Notes: generated from the sequence alone by a model not told the origin. 64,000 bases of DNA from Olavius sp. associated proteobacterium Delta 1 (GCA_902749685.1 CACVKW010000667.1:62001-126000), one strand, 5' to 3'; positions 1 to 8,930 are shown, numbered from the stretch's first letter. Numbers and translations are program-made.

Positions 1-1418
1 AAACGCAATTCCAGTATCCGCTGCAATTGACGGGGATCATCTGTGATCGACAGGTCACCCGCCCGTGTCTTGATGGCATCAACCGCCTCTGATGCGCGGG
101 CCAGCCCTTGCCGATTTCTGAGTATTCCTCCATCATCCCAAAGCGTTTTGCGCAGCCTGGCTATTAGACGGGTTGCCGCCGATTTCGCATCACCCCCCTT
201 TGAGTTAAATACCGGTTCAACTATATTTTTTGGCAGCATCGCGATCCGGTCGTCAGGGGCATTGTTTGCCCACTGCCCCGCCGTCTGCCCTGCCCTGGCA
301 CCGAAAACAACGGTTTCGGTCAGAGCATTACCGCCTCGGCGATTGGCCCCGTGCAGTCCGCCGGTTACCTCGCCGGCGGCGAACAGCCCCGGGATAGACG
401 TCGCCCCCTGAGCATCGATACAAATGCCGCCCATCATATGGTGGGCCAATGGTGCGACGCGCAACGATCTATGTTTGGCACCATAGCGTTGCCCCAGAAC
501 TGTGCGTGTCGAAGCCGAAAAAGGTTCGGCATTCCATTCTTTATCCGACACATCGCGAAGATCCAACCGGACACAATTACCCTGTCGATAGATTTCCATA
601 TAGAGCGCCTGGGACAAACGATCCCGGGCTTTTATGCCTGCCGGCCGCTCGGTAATGCCATATTTATCATGGATATCTTCGCTTTGATCATTGTACAGCC
701 GCCCGCAATCGGCAAGCTTCGGAGGAATTAAGAACGGTGGATAGCCCGGCTCTGCCAGACCCAAAGGATAAAATTGCACAAATTCCATATCCTGCAAAAC
801 AGCTCCTGCGGCAAGGGCCAGGCAGTATCCGTCGCCCAGCATTCGTTTGGGATTGTCATGCCGATAATACAATCCCCCGGCTCCCCCCGTGGCCAGAACA
901 ACTGCCTTGGAGCTAATGCTAAGCCACTGGTTTGATTCAACCCGATAAGCCAAAACACGCGATTTTTTCGGTTGGATTTTAATATCAACCACCAGGAGCC
1001 CGCTTAAAAACCGGATCCCCATCGCACTGGCTCTATGGTTCAGGCAGTTAATTATTTCCTCACCCCAGATGTAGGGGCGTCCTTCGGAGATAAGATTGCC
1101 TCTGTGAAAGCTGCCTTTAATGCCCCATTTCACCAGTTCTTTCAGCCGCAGGGGACCTTCTTCAACTAAGATATGCACCAGTTCCAGCTGATTGATTCCG
1201 CGACCGGCTTTAAGCGTTTGATTCAAATGCGTCTCAAATGGTTCTCCTTGCGGGGTGCCGGCAAATACGCCGCCGCTTAAAATCGTACAGGTTCCTTTAC
1301 CGGGGGAACCCTTTGAGATCACGGCAACATCACAGTTCATGCTTTTGGCGGCAATAGCGGCTCGAACGCCGGCTGCACCGCTGCCAATCACCAGTACGTC
1401 ACAATTAAAATGCTCCAA
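1..1418 (-). CDS. FAD-dependent oxidoreductase, fumarate reductase/succinate dehydrogenase flavoprotein family (3' end outside window)
   Basis: The reading frame is open from the left edge to a TTG at 1418, which is preceded by a good ribosome site (AAGGAGAG, 6-7 nt away); no ATG lies near. The N-terminus gives the Rossmann motif VLVIGSGAAGVRAAIAA for FAD binding. Further on are ATGGAGGLYY and, near the window edge, the family signature HMMGGICIDAQG...GLFAAGEVTGGLHGANRRGGNA, in which the conserved His and Arg lie near the flavin and dicarboxylate site. About 472 codons are visible and the C-terminus is missing. The family includes fumarate reductase, succinate dehydrogenase, L-aspartate oxidase and adenylylsulfate reductase subunits; which one this is cannot be decided from the fragment. 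It is transcribed away from the rest of the window and has no visible link to motility. Confidence 0.85.
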   Translation of the reverse strand, partial: MEHFNCDVLVIGSGAAGVRAAIAAKSMNCDVAVISKGSPGKGTCTILSGGVFAGTPQGEPFETHLNQTLKAGRGINQLELVHILVEEGPLRLKELVKWGIKGSFHRGNLISEGRPYIWGEEIINCLNHRASAMGIRFLSGLLVVDIKIQPKKSRVLAYRVESNQWLSISSKAVVLATGGAGGLYYRHDNPKRMLGDGYCLALAAGAVLQDMEFVQFYPLGLAEPGYPPFLIPPKLADCGRLYNDQSEDIHDKYGITERPAGIKARDRLSQALYMEIYRQGNCVRLDLRDVSDKEWNAEPFSASTRTVLGQRYGAKHRSLRVAPLAHHMMGGICIDAQGATSIPGLFAAGEVTGGLHGANRRGGNALTETVVFGARAGQTAGQWANNAPDDRIAMLPKNIVEPVFNSKGGDAKSAATRLIARLRKTLWDDGGILRNRQGLARASEAVDAIKTRAGDLSITDDPRQLQRILELR

Positions 1419-1711
1419 TATTCTCTCCTTTGTGTCTTTCGTCTATTTTAACTCTGGTTTGAGTTTTTAATGAATTTGGGGTATTATATAAGATAGTTGC
1501 CTTGAGTCAACTACCACCTCGGGCATGACGCGAAATGATTTGCGTTTGCCCGCCCTCCCAGGGCGGCTAAACCTTTGGCGTGGTTCCAGCCTCTGAAGCT
1601 CAGCCGGCGGGCAAGGCATCCGCAAGTCAGAGCGCTACGTTGAGCTTAAAATCCCGTCGCGGCGGGGTTTGTTTGGCAAAAATTACCTAGCAACAATATG
1701 GAAGCTTATCT
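1419..1711. other. Intergenic region with GC-rich inverted repeats
   Basis: Between the divergent flavoprotein and the small hypothetical gene lies an AT-rich stretch (1440-1500, probably promoter DNA for the flavoprotein) and then a GC-rich part. There the word TTGCCCGCC (near 1547) recurs inverted as GGCGGGCAA near 1607, and a small CCCG/CGGG hairpin lies near 1650-1665. No gene is apparent. The GC-rich part looks like a folded or palindromic intergenic element rather than coding DNA, and no function is assigned. Confidence 0.4.
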
Positions 1712-2053
1712 ATGACATCCCCCAAATCACCACTTCGCCGACGGCCAAGCGATCGGCGGTCGCGCCTGGACCGCAGATGGATAAAATCACACTATCAAGG
1801 AGAAGAAAGGCGCAGCGGAAATGACCGACGGTCGGAAATCGAATTTAACGACCCCAATAGAGATCTGCCGGTACCGGAAGATTCTGATTCAAAAAAACTT
1901 GTCGGTTTGGAAAGGCTGCTGGTGTCAAATACCATTCAGCTGGAAGCCGTCACCCGCCTGTTACTCGAAAAAGGAATTCTGGATGAAGATGAATTGTTGT
2001 CCATGATGAAAACAGTTCAAGCGGAATATCAGATCCATCAACAGCCTGAATAG
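1712..2053 (+). CDS. Hypothetical protein, 113 aa, basic Arg-rich N-terminus
   Basis: A 113-residue protein starts at an ATG with GGAAG about 8 nt upstream. The first 45 residues are very basic, with several RR pairs and the motif EERRSGNDRR, a pattern I know from small uncharacterised proteins of Desulfobacterota. The C-terminal half (KKLVGLERLLVSNTIQLEAV...LLEKGILDEDELLSMMKTVQ) looks helical and acidic. No enzyme motif, signal peptide or membrane segment is visible. It stands alone between unrelated genes. Codon use looks normal and the frame is clean, so it is probably a real gene of unknown function. Confidence 0.6.
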   Translation: MTSPKSPLRRRPSDRRSRLDRRWIKSHYQGEERRSGNDRRSEIEFNDPNRDLPVPEDSDSKKLVGLERLLVSNTIQLEAVTRLLLEKGILDEDELLSMMKTVQAEYQIHQQPE

Positions 2054-2154
2054 GCGCTAAATGCGCGGTATCGACAAGCCCACCAACCATTAATTACTGC
2101 CTAAATGACGTTGAATTTTATGTAGTTCCACACGCGATTAAAGAGTACTGCCTT

Positions 2155-2234
2155 CGTCCTCGTCCTCGTGCTCGTACTCTTCCCTCGTCTCCTATAAAAT
2201 TCTGATTTCGAGGACGAGCACGAGGACGAGAACG
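2155..2234. repeat. CGTCCTCG-type long hairpin repeat
   Basis: Arms at 2155-2179 and 2210-2234 are inverted copies of each other (23 of 25 positions by eye) and are built from the hexamer-like words CGTCCT/CGTGCT. The loop is about 30 nt. It lies between two + strand genes and has no T-run, so it is not a convincing terminator. It looks like a mobile or amplified intergenic palindrome. Confidence 0.7.
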
Positions 2235-2355
2235 AAAAGAATCAGGCTAATTCGCATGCTTACGCCCTGCGCTCTCAATTTTATTTCATGTAGATCGTAT
2301 GAAACTTCAGTTATACTTCAACTTGGATATTGCAGAATCCAAAATAAGACTAATA

Positions 2356-2375
2356 TTAATACCTGAATTTTGTAC
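2356..2375 (+). repeat. Half copy of the TTAATACCTGAATTTTGTAC repeat
   Basis: The 20-mer TTAATACCTGAATTTTGTAC occurs here and identically at 9839-9858. At 27661-27703 it is mirrored into a 43-bp palindrome. Here it lies about 45 bp upstream of the ADP-ribosylglycohydrolase start and is enclosed by AGAATCC/GGATTCT. Confidence 0.65.
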
Positions 2376-2420
2376 GGATTCTAACCCACATTGATTAAAA
2401 GTATAGTCAGGAGAGCAATT

Positions 2421-3350
2421 ATGAATGATAATGCCAAAGCCATGGTTATGGCTTCCTTTGCGGCCGACGCGCTTGCACTTGGCGTTCATTGGATTTACAA
2501 TACCAACGTTATCGATAAAAAATGGGGCCGGGTGACAGATTATATTAAGCCCGAAAGGCCAACCTTTCATCCCTCCAAAGATCTCGGAGAATTTACCCAC
2601 TATGGAGATCAAACACTGGTGCTATTAAAATCGGTGGCTGCAAGTTCCGGATTTGATAAAAATAATTTTTCAGAACAATGGCAGAAATTTATTGAATCCT
2701 ACGAGGGGTATATTGACGGGGCCACCAAGGCTACCATTGAAAATATTAAGGCCGGTAAAGAACCGAGCGAGGCCGGCTCTGATTCGGATGATTTTGCCGG
2801 AGCCGCTCGTATTGCACCGCTGGTTTACAGCTATCGCAACGACTTGACAAAATTGATAGACAGTGCCAGAGCTCAAGCCATTGTAACCCACAACAATCAG
2901 GCAGTAATTGACACTGCCGATTTTTTTGGCAGCGTAACATATAAAGTATTAAAAGGAGAAAAGCCTTTAACTGCAATCCAACAGACTCTGGAGGAGCGAT
3001 TTAATCGCGAGCCTTTTTCCAAATGGGTTGAGGATGGTATAAAAAGTGTTGAAAAAGACACCCGTCAGGCAATGCTGGATTTGGGACAGATGTGTGAAAT
3101 CCAGGCGGCATTTCCAGCTGTGATTCACCTGATCATCAAGTACGAAGATAACCTGAAGCAAGGATTGGTGGAAAATGTCATGGCTGGCGGTGATTCGGCG
3201 GGTCGCGGCCTCACCGTCGGGATGGTTCTGGGTGCGCACCTGGGAATCGATGCGATACCGCCAAAATGGCTTTCCGATCTCAAGGCTTACCAGATAATTG
3301 TTGCCTTGATGGATCAGATCGATCAGATAACGGGCGATTTAAAATCATGA
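2421..3350 (+). CDS. ADP-ribosylglycohydrolase family protein
   Basis: The protein belongs to the DraG/ADP-ribosylglycohydrolase family, whose members remove ADP-ribose from proteins or small molecules using two Mg ions. The start is the ATG at 2421 (MNDNAKAMVMAS), preceded by AGGAGAG, not the upstream GTG-type start. Family features seen are the opening AADALALGVHWIYN, the middle DDFAGAARIAPLVYSY segment and the C-terminal block ending MAGGDSAGRGLTVGMVLGAHLG, where the Gly-Gly-Asp-Ser-Ala stretch corresponds to the metal-binding loop. Length (309 aa) is normal. The stop overlaps the start of rfbC (ATGA), so the two are translationally coupled, although no functional link is known. Substrate is unknown. 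Confidence 0.85.
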   Translation: MNDNAKAMVMASFAADALALGVHWIYNTNVIDKKWGRVTDYIKPERPTFHPSKDLGEFTHYGDQTLVLLKSVAASSGFDKNNFSEQWQKFIESYEGYIDGATKATIENIKAGKEPSEAGSDSDDFAGAARIAPLVYSYRNDLTKLIDSARAQAIVTHNNQAVIDTADFFGSVTYKVLKGEKPLTAIQQTLEERFNREPFSKWVEDGIKSVEKDTRQAMLDLGQMCEIQAAFPAVIHLIIKYEDNLKQGLVENVMAGGDSAGRGLTVGMVLGAHLGIDAIPPKWLSDLKAYQIIVALMDQIDQITGDLKS

Positions 3351-3919
3351 AGACGATTGCGACGCCGCTTGAAGGACTGGTTATCATCGAACCCAAGATA
3401 TTCGGGGACAACCGGGGCTTTTTCTTAGAAACACACCATCAGCAGCGATACCGGAATTGCGCTATCGATCGCATATTCGTGCAGGATAATCTTTCGTTTT
3501 CTGTAAAAGGAACGCTCAGAGGGCTCCACTTTCAAACTACCAAACCCCAGGCCAAGCTGGTTCAGGCCCTGACTGGAGAAATATTTGATGTGGCCGTGGA
3601 CATTCGACCTCAATCGGCCACCTTCGGCAAATGGTTTGGAATTCGATTATCGGAACAAAATAAATACCAGCTATTCATTCCGGAAGGATTTGCGCACGGA
3701 TTTTGTGTGCTCAGTGAAAGCGCCCATTTTTCGTATAAGTGTTCAGATTATTATGACCCCCAAGATGAAAGCGGGATCCTCTGGTCGGATCAGGCCCTGG
3801 CAATAGACTGGCCTCTAAAAAACCCGATATTGTCACAAAAAGACAGCCAATTCCCCCATTTGGCTGATCTCACCCCCGACAGCCTGCCACGGGGAAGAGC
3901 GGATAATCCGTCCCGCTAG
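3347..3919 (+). CDS. rfbC: dTDP-4-dehydrorhamnose 3,5-epimerase
   Basis: RfbC/RmlC epimerises dTDP-4-keto-6-deoxyglucose to dTDP-4-keto-rhamnose in the dTDP-L-rhamnose pathway. The 190-residue cupin protein has the hallmark segments: IFGDNRGFFLETHHQQRY, VQDNLSFSVKGTLRGLHFQ (the catalytic His lies in GLHF), FDVAVDIRPQSATFGKW, and IPEGFAHGFCVLSE with the catalytic Tyr region YKCSDYYDP. The start is the ATG at 3347, which overlaps the stop of the preceding gene by four bases; the longer in-frame extension upstream is only read-through of that gene. rfbD follows after 215 bp, so the last two rhamnose steps are together while rfbA and rfbB are not in the window. Confidence 0.95.
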   Translation: MKTIATPLEGLVIIEPKIFGDNRGFFLETHHQQRYRNCAIDRIFVQDNLSFSVKGTLRGLHFQTTKPQAKLVQALTGEIFDVAVDIRPQSATFGKWFGIRLSEQNKYQLFIPEGFAHGFCVLSESAHFSYKCSDYYDPQDESGILWSDQALAIDWPLKNPILSQKDSQFPHLADLTPDSLPRGRADNPSR

Positions 3920-4134
3920 GAACCGACTTTGACATCACCCGGAGGAGTGGTTTTGACCTTTAGACGCCGAATAGAATCTTGGGTATAAAAAGCCGCAATA
4001 AAATAAAAATTTAATCATCAATAATACGCAACATAAAACAATATATCCACCGGACGTTCGATGGAACAACATTCTTCAGTTATCAAAGAACAATTTCCAA
4101 CACTCAATCTGCTTTTTTTCAGGGCGGATTAATT

Positions 4135-5037
4135 ATGAAAACACTCATTTTCGGTGCCGCAGGGCAGCTGGGATATGAACTCATGCGGCGGGGTGAAGCG
4201 CTGAATCTGGCTATCCAAGGGGTTGATCTTCCGCAAATCGACATAACGGAGATGGCCCAGATCATCAAAATCGTTGCCGATTGTCGACCGTTGCTTGTGA
4301 TTAACGCCGCAGCTTACACCAATGTCGATGGCGCTGAGTCCGAACCTGAGCTGGCCATGGCGATCAACAGGGATGGTCCCGCCAACATTGCTCGTGTCTG
4401 TGCAGAAAACAAGATTCCCCTCATTCACATATCAACTGACTATGTATTTGATGGTAAAAAGGGATCCTCTTACTGTGAAACAGATCCTGTTTCCCCGATC
4501 GGGGTTTATGGACGAAGTAAGGCCGAAGGCGAATCTGCCGTGCGATCTGAGTTAAATGAGCATATCATCTTGCGGACAGCCTGGTTGTATGGTTCGCACG
4601 GCCATAATTTTGTGAAGACCATACTGAAACTAGCCTGCGAAAAGGAGGAAATTCGGGTGGTTTCCGACCAGTATGGCTCTCCGACCAGTGCCGCGGATTT
4701 GGCTGAAACGATTTTGTCAATTTCAAATATCATACGACAGCGTACAGCAACTGATTGGGGAACGTACCATTATTGCGGACGTGGAATCATCTCCTGGTAT
4801 GAATTTGCCCTGGCCATAGTGGACATGTGCCGGTATAAACGTGATGTAAAGACAGAGAGGGTTGAGCCCATAAAAACCGCTGATTATCCCACAAAGGTCA
4901 AGCGTCCGCCTTATTCAGCCCTTGATTGCAGCCTGATCAACAAACACTTCGGGATATCCACCAAAACATGGCAGAACAGCTTAGCAATCACCGTCCATGA
5001 ACTCCTCTCATCCTCCGCTGCTAAACCGGAGGATTGA
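4135..5037 (+). CDS. rfbD: dTDP-4-dehydrorhamnose reductase
   Basis: RfbD/RmlD reduces dTDP-4-keto-L-rhamnose to dTDP-L-rhamnose with NAD(P)H. The 300-residue short-chain dehydrogenase starts with the nucleotide-binding motif IFGAAGQLGYEL, has INAAAYTNVDGAE (substrate side), the Thr-Asp-Tyr segment STDYVFDGKKG, and the catalytic YGRSKAEGE with the Tyr and Lys of the YxxxK pair. The C-terminal RPPYSALDCSLI is typical. It follows rfbC by 215 bp. The product feeds O-antigen, exopolysaccharide or flagellar glycan synthesis; a link to flagellin glycosylation is only suggested by position. Confidence 0.95.
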   Translation: MKTLIFGAAGQLGYELMRRGEALNLAIQGVDLPQIDITEMAQIIKIVADCRPLLVINAAAYTNVDGAESEPELAMAINRDGPANIARVCAENKIPLIHISTDYVFDGKKGSSYCETDPVSPIGVYGRSKAEGESAVRSELNEHIILRTAWLYGSHGHNFVKTILKLACEKEEIRVVSDQYGSPTSAADLAETILSISNIIRQRTATDWGTYHYCGRGIISWYEFALAIVDMCRYKRDVKTERVEPIKTADYPTKVKRPPYSALDCSLINKHFGISTKTWQNSLAITVHELLSSSAAKPED

Positions 5038-5286
5038 AGGCGAGTAATCCACCCTGATACTCAACTTGGTGCTAATTGCAAAAATTCAACCTAACTTGCT
5101 TAAATATTAAGATAAAGATACCATTCAGTTATAGAATTTCTTGATTTTTTTCAAATTTCATTTTAACATATAGCTAGCATTGGGATAAAGTCACAGAAAA
5201 ATATATTCAGCTATTCCTTGGCGGTTGTAATTAGAATTCAAAAAAAAATGGGGTTCCTGAAAAACTGAAATCATAGATTGGACCTT

Positions 5287-6675
5287 ATGGAATCGATTCC
5301 TGATAAACATCCTCCGGTGCTGGTTGTCGACGACGATGAAGGACTCCTATTAAGCATAAAAGCAACATTGGTCAGCTCAGGTTTACCTGAACCGGCGCTG
5401 GTCTCTGATAGCCGCAATGTCATGGCTCTAATGCGGGATCATCATTTCCAGCTCATATTATTGGATCTGATGATGCCCCATCTTAACGGCATCGAGGTCC
5501 TTGAAAAAATCAAACGTGAGTTTCCGGATTCAGAATGTGTGGTCGTCAGCGCCAACGATGAAGTCGCCACCGCAGTTGAAGCCATGAGCCTGGGGGCATC
5601 CGATTATCTCGTAAAACCGCTCAACAGTGATAAACTCATGGCGCTGGTAAATCGCAGCCTCGAAAAATATAATTTACAGAATGAGTTGGCGCGATTCGGC
5701 AGAAAGAAAGTTTTTTCCGAATTAAAAAATCAGCAAGCTTTCGCTGATATGGTAGCCGAAGATGAATCCATGGCGCTGGTTTTTCACCAAGTCGAAGCCG
5801 TCGCGGATACCGATTACAGCGTGGTGATAAACGGTGAATCCGGCACCGGCAAGGAAATGCTGGCCAGAGTCATTCACCGCATCAGCAATCGTTCAAAGGC
5901 ACCCTTTTTTGCCGTAAATATGGCATCATTTAGCAAAACCATATTTGAGGATGAATTTTTCGGCCATGCCAAAGGTGCCTATACCGATGCCTCGAGCGAC
6001 CGGCGAGGATTTTTTGAGGCGGCCCACGGCGGAACACTTTTTCTGGATGAAATCACCGAACTGGATCCGTCGTTGCAGGCAAAACTTTTAAGAGTTATCG
6101 AAGAACGCGAGTTCTATCGATTGGGCAGCACCGAGATTAGAAATGTTGACGTGCGCATCATTGCCGCAACCAATCGTGATATCAACGAAGAAATAATAAA
6201 AAATCACTTTCGAGCGGACCTGTTTTACCGCATCAATATGTATAATATCAAGATCCCGCCATTAAGGGAGAGAACAGACGATATTCTGCCGTTGGCCAAG
6301 CATTTTCTTAAGATCCATGCCAGGGCTAATAATAAAATAATCCCGCGATTGTCCCCGGACCTGGCCGAAAGGCTCCTACAATCACCATTTCTAGGCAATG
6401 TCAGGGAACTCGAAAATTTAATTGCCGGTGCAGTTTTACTGGAACGGGGCAAGACTTTGACCCTGGCTTCGGCTCGCAATCTATTGCCGTATAATGGTCC
6501 TGAACGTCGCAAAAGTGTGGAATTGCTCACGTTAGACGACCTTGAAAAACGTCATATCAAACGCGTTCTCGAGATCACGGACGGGAATCGACCTCAAGCG
6601 GCCAAAATACTGGGGATAAATGTTTCAACCGTATATCGCAAGTTAGAAAAATATAATTTAGCGGAAAATTGTTGA
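5287..6675 (+). CDS. Sigma54-dependent response regulator (receiver-AAA+-Fis), variant GAYTDA loop
   Basis: NtrC-type activator of 462 aa. Residues about 10-125 are a receiver with acidic pair D15-D17, phosphoacceptor D60 (ILLDLMMP) and a Lys in YLVKPL. The AAA+ domain follows with Walker A GESGTGKE, the sigma54-contact loop written GAYTDA instead of GAFTGA, Walker B GTLFLDEI and arginine fingers in FRADLFYRI. The C-terminus is a Fis-type helix-turn-helix (RPQAAKILGINVSTVYRKLEKY). I chose the ATG at 5287 over a TTG three codons upstream; neither has a clear ribosome site. A lone receiver and a PilZ protein follow on the same strand with 12- and 57-bp gaps. No histidine kinase is adjacent. The Phe-to-Tyr change is seen in active family members, but the Gly-to-Asp change is less usual and could weaken sigma54 contact. 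Confidence 0.9.
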   Translation: MESIPDKHPPVLVVDDDEGLLLSIKATLVSSGLPEPALVSDSRNVMALMRDHHFQLILLDLMMPHLNGIEVLEKIKREFPDSECVVVSANDEVATAVEAMSLGASDYLVKPLNSDKLMALVNRSLEKYNLQNELARFGRKKVFSELKNQQAFADMVAEDESMALVFHQVEAVADTDYSVVINGESGTGKEMLARVIHRISNRSKAPFFAVNMASFSKTIFEDEFFGHAKGAYTDASSDRRGFFEAAHGGTLFLDEITELDPSLQAKLLRVIEEREFYRLGSTEIRNVDVRIIAATNRDINEEIIKNHFRADLFYRINMYNIKIPPLRERTDDILPLAKHFLKIHARANNKIIPRLSPDLAERLLQSPFLGNVRELENLIAGAVLLERGKTLTLASARNLLPYNGPERRKSVELLTLDDLEKRHIKRVLEITDGNRPQAAKILGINVSTVYRKLEKYNLAENC

Positions 6676-6687
6676 GAGGGTGAAACT

Positions 6688-7137
6688 ATGTCAGATGGCT
6701 TGGATGTTATTGTTATAGATGACGATCCAGGTATTTGTGAGATCATCGCTGAGTTGATCGAAAATTTCTATACCTGGGGCAAAGTGTATTGCTTTTCGAA
6801 ACCGGATGAGGCCATAGCGTTTTGTCTGAATCGGGACATTGGTGTCGCAATCTTCGTCGTCGATGTATTCCTCGACGGCCTGAGCGGATTTTACTTTTTG
6901 GACGCCATCGAACAAAACTACCCCACAGCCCATGAAGATACGATTATCATCAGTGGAAACGCCAGTGATGACGTCGTCAATATGTGTCTGGCCTCAAATG
7001 TAAACTACCTGTTGGAAAAGCCGTTAAAGCCTTATGCTCTGCAGCTTGCCGTGCGCGCAATAACGGCCAAATACCTGGATTTTGCCAAAAAACTATTACA
7101 AGACCAACGGTTTGCGGAAAATGTGGCCAGACTGTGA
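6688..7137 (+). CDS. Single-domain response regulator (receiver)
   Basis: A 149-residue protein made of one receiver domain. It has the acidic cluster D11-D12-D13, phosphoacceptor D59 (FVVDVFLDG), a switch Ser in IIISGNAS and Lys in LLEKPLKP. A short helical tail follows. There is no output domain, so it probably acts by protein-protein contact or as a phosphate sink. It starts 12 bp after the sigma54 response regulator with the ribosome site GAGAGG, so the two are co-transcribed and may form a relay. The Met-Pro of typical receivers after the Asp is replaced by Phe-Leu. No kinase is nearby. Confidence 0.85.
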   Translation: MSDGLDVIVIDDDPGICEIIAELIENFYTWGKVYCFSKPDEAIAFCLNRDIGVAIFVVDVFLDGLSGFYFLDAIEQNYPTAHEDTIIISGNASDDVVNMCLASNVNYLLEKPLKPYALQLAVRAITAKYLDFAKKLLQDQRFAENVARL

Positions 7138-7194
7138 GGCAAGTGAAATAATACGCTCAGTTAATTAACGAAATTTCGAGGCAATAATTCACCC

Positions 7195-7932
7195 ATGGCG
7201 AATATTGAAAAAATTCAAGGGGGTGCTCTCTTGCAGCTTTTCACAGAGCTGCAAATGGATGAAATACCATTGAAAATGCTGTTGACGCATGGTGGCGAAA
7301 TTCATTTAAGGTGTATCACTGATATTCGCAAGCGAAAGAAAACGATCCGTTTTCTGGTCCATTCCGCTGAGGACTACCGCAAACTCAGTCAGGAGGCGGA
7401 CCAATCGCGCTTGAGGTTTGAATTTAGTGATAAAGAAAACATTAAGTATGTTTTTGAAACCAACACCTGGGAATTTTCCCGTAAAATGATCCAGGTCAGA
7501 TTTCCCGATTTTGTCCATCGCTACCAACGCCGCAAACTTTTCAGGTTGGAAGCACCTCACGGTACCCGCCTATATTTCACAGTTAACGATAAACGCTACA
7601 AGCTTCTCGTCATTAATATCAGTCTGGGCGGAACCCTCGGCGTTCTGGTCAGTTTGACACAACAAATGGAACAGGAATTAAAACCATACAATTCGAAAAT
7701 GCTGGAAAATGCCGAGCTGATATTTCCTTCCAAAGACCACAAAAAGGCTGGATCGACTGTCAACATTAAACGCTGTCAGATAAAAAGACAGGAGCGAAAT
7801 CCGATAACCAACAAATTTGAATGTGCGATTGAATTTAAAGAAGTCAGCGAAGCGGATCGGAAAAATTTTGCAAATCTTTTCTATATGTGGCAAAGAGATT
7901 ATCTGCGAAAAAGAAGATTCATGCGAGCCTAA
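7195..7932 (+). CDS. PilZ-domain protein (YcgR-like flagellar brake candidate)
   Basis: A 245-residue protein with the two-domain arrangement of YcgR: an N-terminal beta-rich YcgR-like domain (about 1-105) and a PilZ domain. The c-di-GMP motifs can be read as YQRRKLFRLEAP (RRxxxR) and NISLGG (the [D/N]xSxxG motif, here with Asn). YcgR-type proteins bind c-di-GMP and slow the flagellar motor; a GGDEF protein is encoded 3 kb away. The gene follows two receivers on the same strand and ends facing a convergent metallo-hydrolase gene. The C-terminal tail is very basic (RDYLRKRRFMRA). Assignment to PilZ is firm; action on the motor is inferred from context. Confidence 0.8.
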   Translation: MANIEKIQGGALLQLFTELQMDEIPLKMLLTHGGEIHLRCITDIRKRKKTIRFLVHSAEDYRKLSQEADQSRLRFEFSDKENIKYVFETNTWEFSRKMIQVRFPDFVHRYQRRKLFRLEAPHGTRLYFTVNDKRYKLLVINISLGGTLGVLVSLTQQMEQELKPYNSKMLENAELIFPSKDHKKAGSTVNIKRCQIKRQERNPITNKFECAIEFKEVSEADRKNFANLFYMWQRDYLRKRRFMRA

Positions 7933-7994
7933 AAACATTGAAAATTTTCGATTGAATATTGGATTCCGGCTAGTCCAGGTTAGGCATTTACCCC

Positions 7995-8930
7995 TCAAAC
8001 TTTAAGCGTCATTCCTTCCCGGGCAAAGATAATTTCCATTGCTTCTTCCCGTTGTCCGCAGCCTAGTCGTTTCGAAATATCATCAATTTGCGAATCCGTG
8101 CGCAATGGATCATGGTGGAAAATAACCAGACGTTTTACGGCTGCACGTTTAGCTGTTTCAACAGCGTATTCAATGGATGAGTGTCCCCAGCCTCTTTTCC
8201 CGGAATTATATTCTGCTGCAGTATATTGACCGTCGTGAATCAACAAATCGGCATCATGAAAAAAGGCCTCCATCCTCTCATTTTCCTCCCGCGCGGCGAG
8301 ATTTCCTTCGGCCGAAAGCAATTCATCGTAAGAGGGGTCAGCCGGATCCGCGCTAAATACGTTATAAAATGGCTCGGTATCATAGGCAGTGCAAATGACG
8401 CAACCCTGATATTCGATACGGTAGCCCAGTGCGAGCAGCGGGTGATTCAGGTATTTGGCAGTTAGTGAAATGTCATCACCAAGGTCGTAGCGACCCTCCT
8501 TGAGGTCGATATACTCAATGTCGGCTGCCAATTCTTCCTGACGGACCGGAAAGTAGCGGTAGGACATCTGGCCACCAATGACATCTTTGAGGGGGTCCTC
8601 CTCGCAGGTTATCGGTCCGTGAATTTTGAGCTGAGTCCCTGGAAAGTATAGGGGAGCAAAAAAAGGCAGCCCCAGTATATGATCCAGGTGGGTGTGAGTT
8701 AAATAAATCTCAGTGCTGAAATGTCCGTTAACAAAATGATCAGCGGCCAGGATGTCACCCAGATTGCGAATTCCTGAACCGGCATCTATAATGATCAGTC
8801 GATTGTGATCCTTTAACCTGAAACGCAATTCCAGGCACACCGTGTTGCCGCCATATTTGACGGTTTCCGGCCCCGGACACGGAATGGAGCCCCTGACTCC
8901 CCAAAATTTAATTTCAATGGCACTATCCAT
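7995..8930 (-). CDS. MBL-fold metallo-hydrolase
   Basis: A metallo-beta-lactamase-fold protein of about 311 aa resembling the phosphodiesterase/ribonuclease Z side of the superfamily. The N-terminus IKFWGVRGSIPCPGPETVKYGGNT is a common signature of bacterial members paired with signalling proteins. Metal ligands are visible in THTHLDHILGLPFF (HxHxDH), an Asp in IIDAGSG, Asp in CTAYDTE, DADLLIHDGQYTAAEY and the final His in VIFHHDP. I chose the ATG at 8930 because GGAGG lies 9 nt upstream; the longer upstream frame overlaps the HDOD gene. It overlaps the end of that HDOD gene by 8 bp, so translation is coupled. Substrate is unknown; a cyclic nucleotide is one possibility. Confidence 0.8.
   Translation of the reverse strand: MDSAIEIKFWGVRGSIPCPGPETVKYGGNTVCLELRFRLKDHNRLIIIDAGSGIRNLGDILAADHFVNGHFSTEIYLTHTHLDHILGLPFFAPLYFPGTQLKIHGPITCEEDPLKDVIGGQMSYRYFPVRQEELAADIEYIDLKEGRYDLGDDISLTAKYLNHPLLALGYRIEYQGCVICTAYDTEPFYNVFSADPADPSYDELLSAEGNLAAREENERMEAFFHDADLLIHDGQYTAAEYNSGKRGWGHSSIEYAVETAKRAAVKRLVIFHHDPLRTDSQIDDISKRLGCGQREEAMEIIFAREGMTLKV

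Noticed and set aside
728-988. Minus-strand frame of 86 codons inside the flavoprotein
   Set aside because: It is an out-of-frame shadow of the flavoprotein gene, whose own frame is open and carries all motifs.
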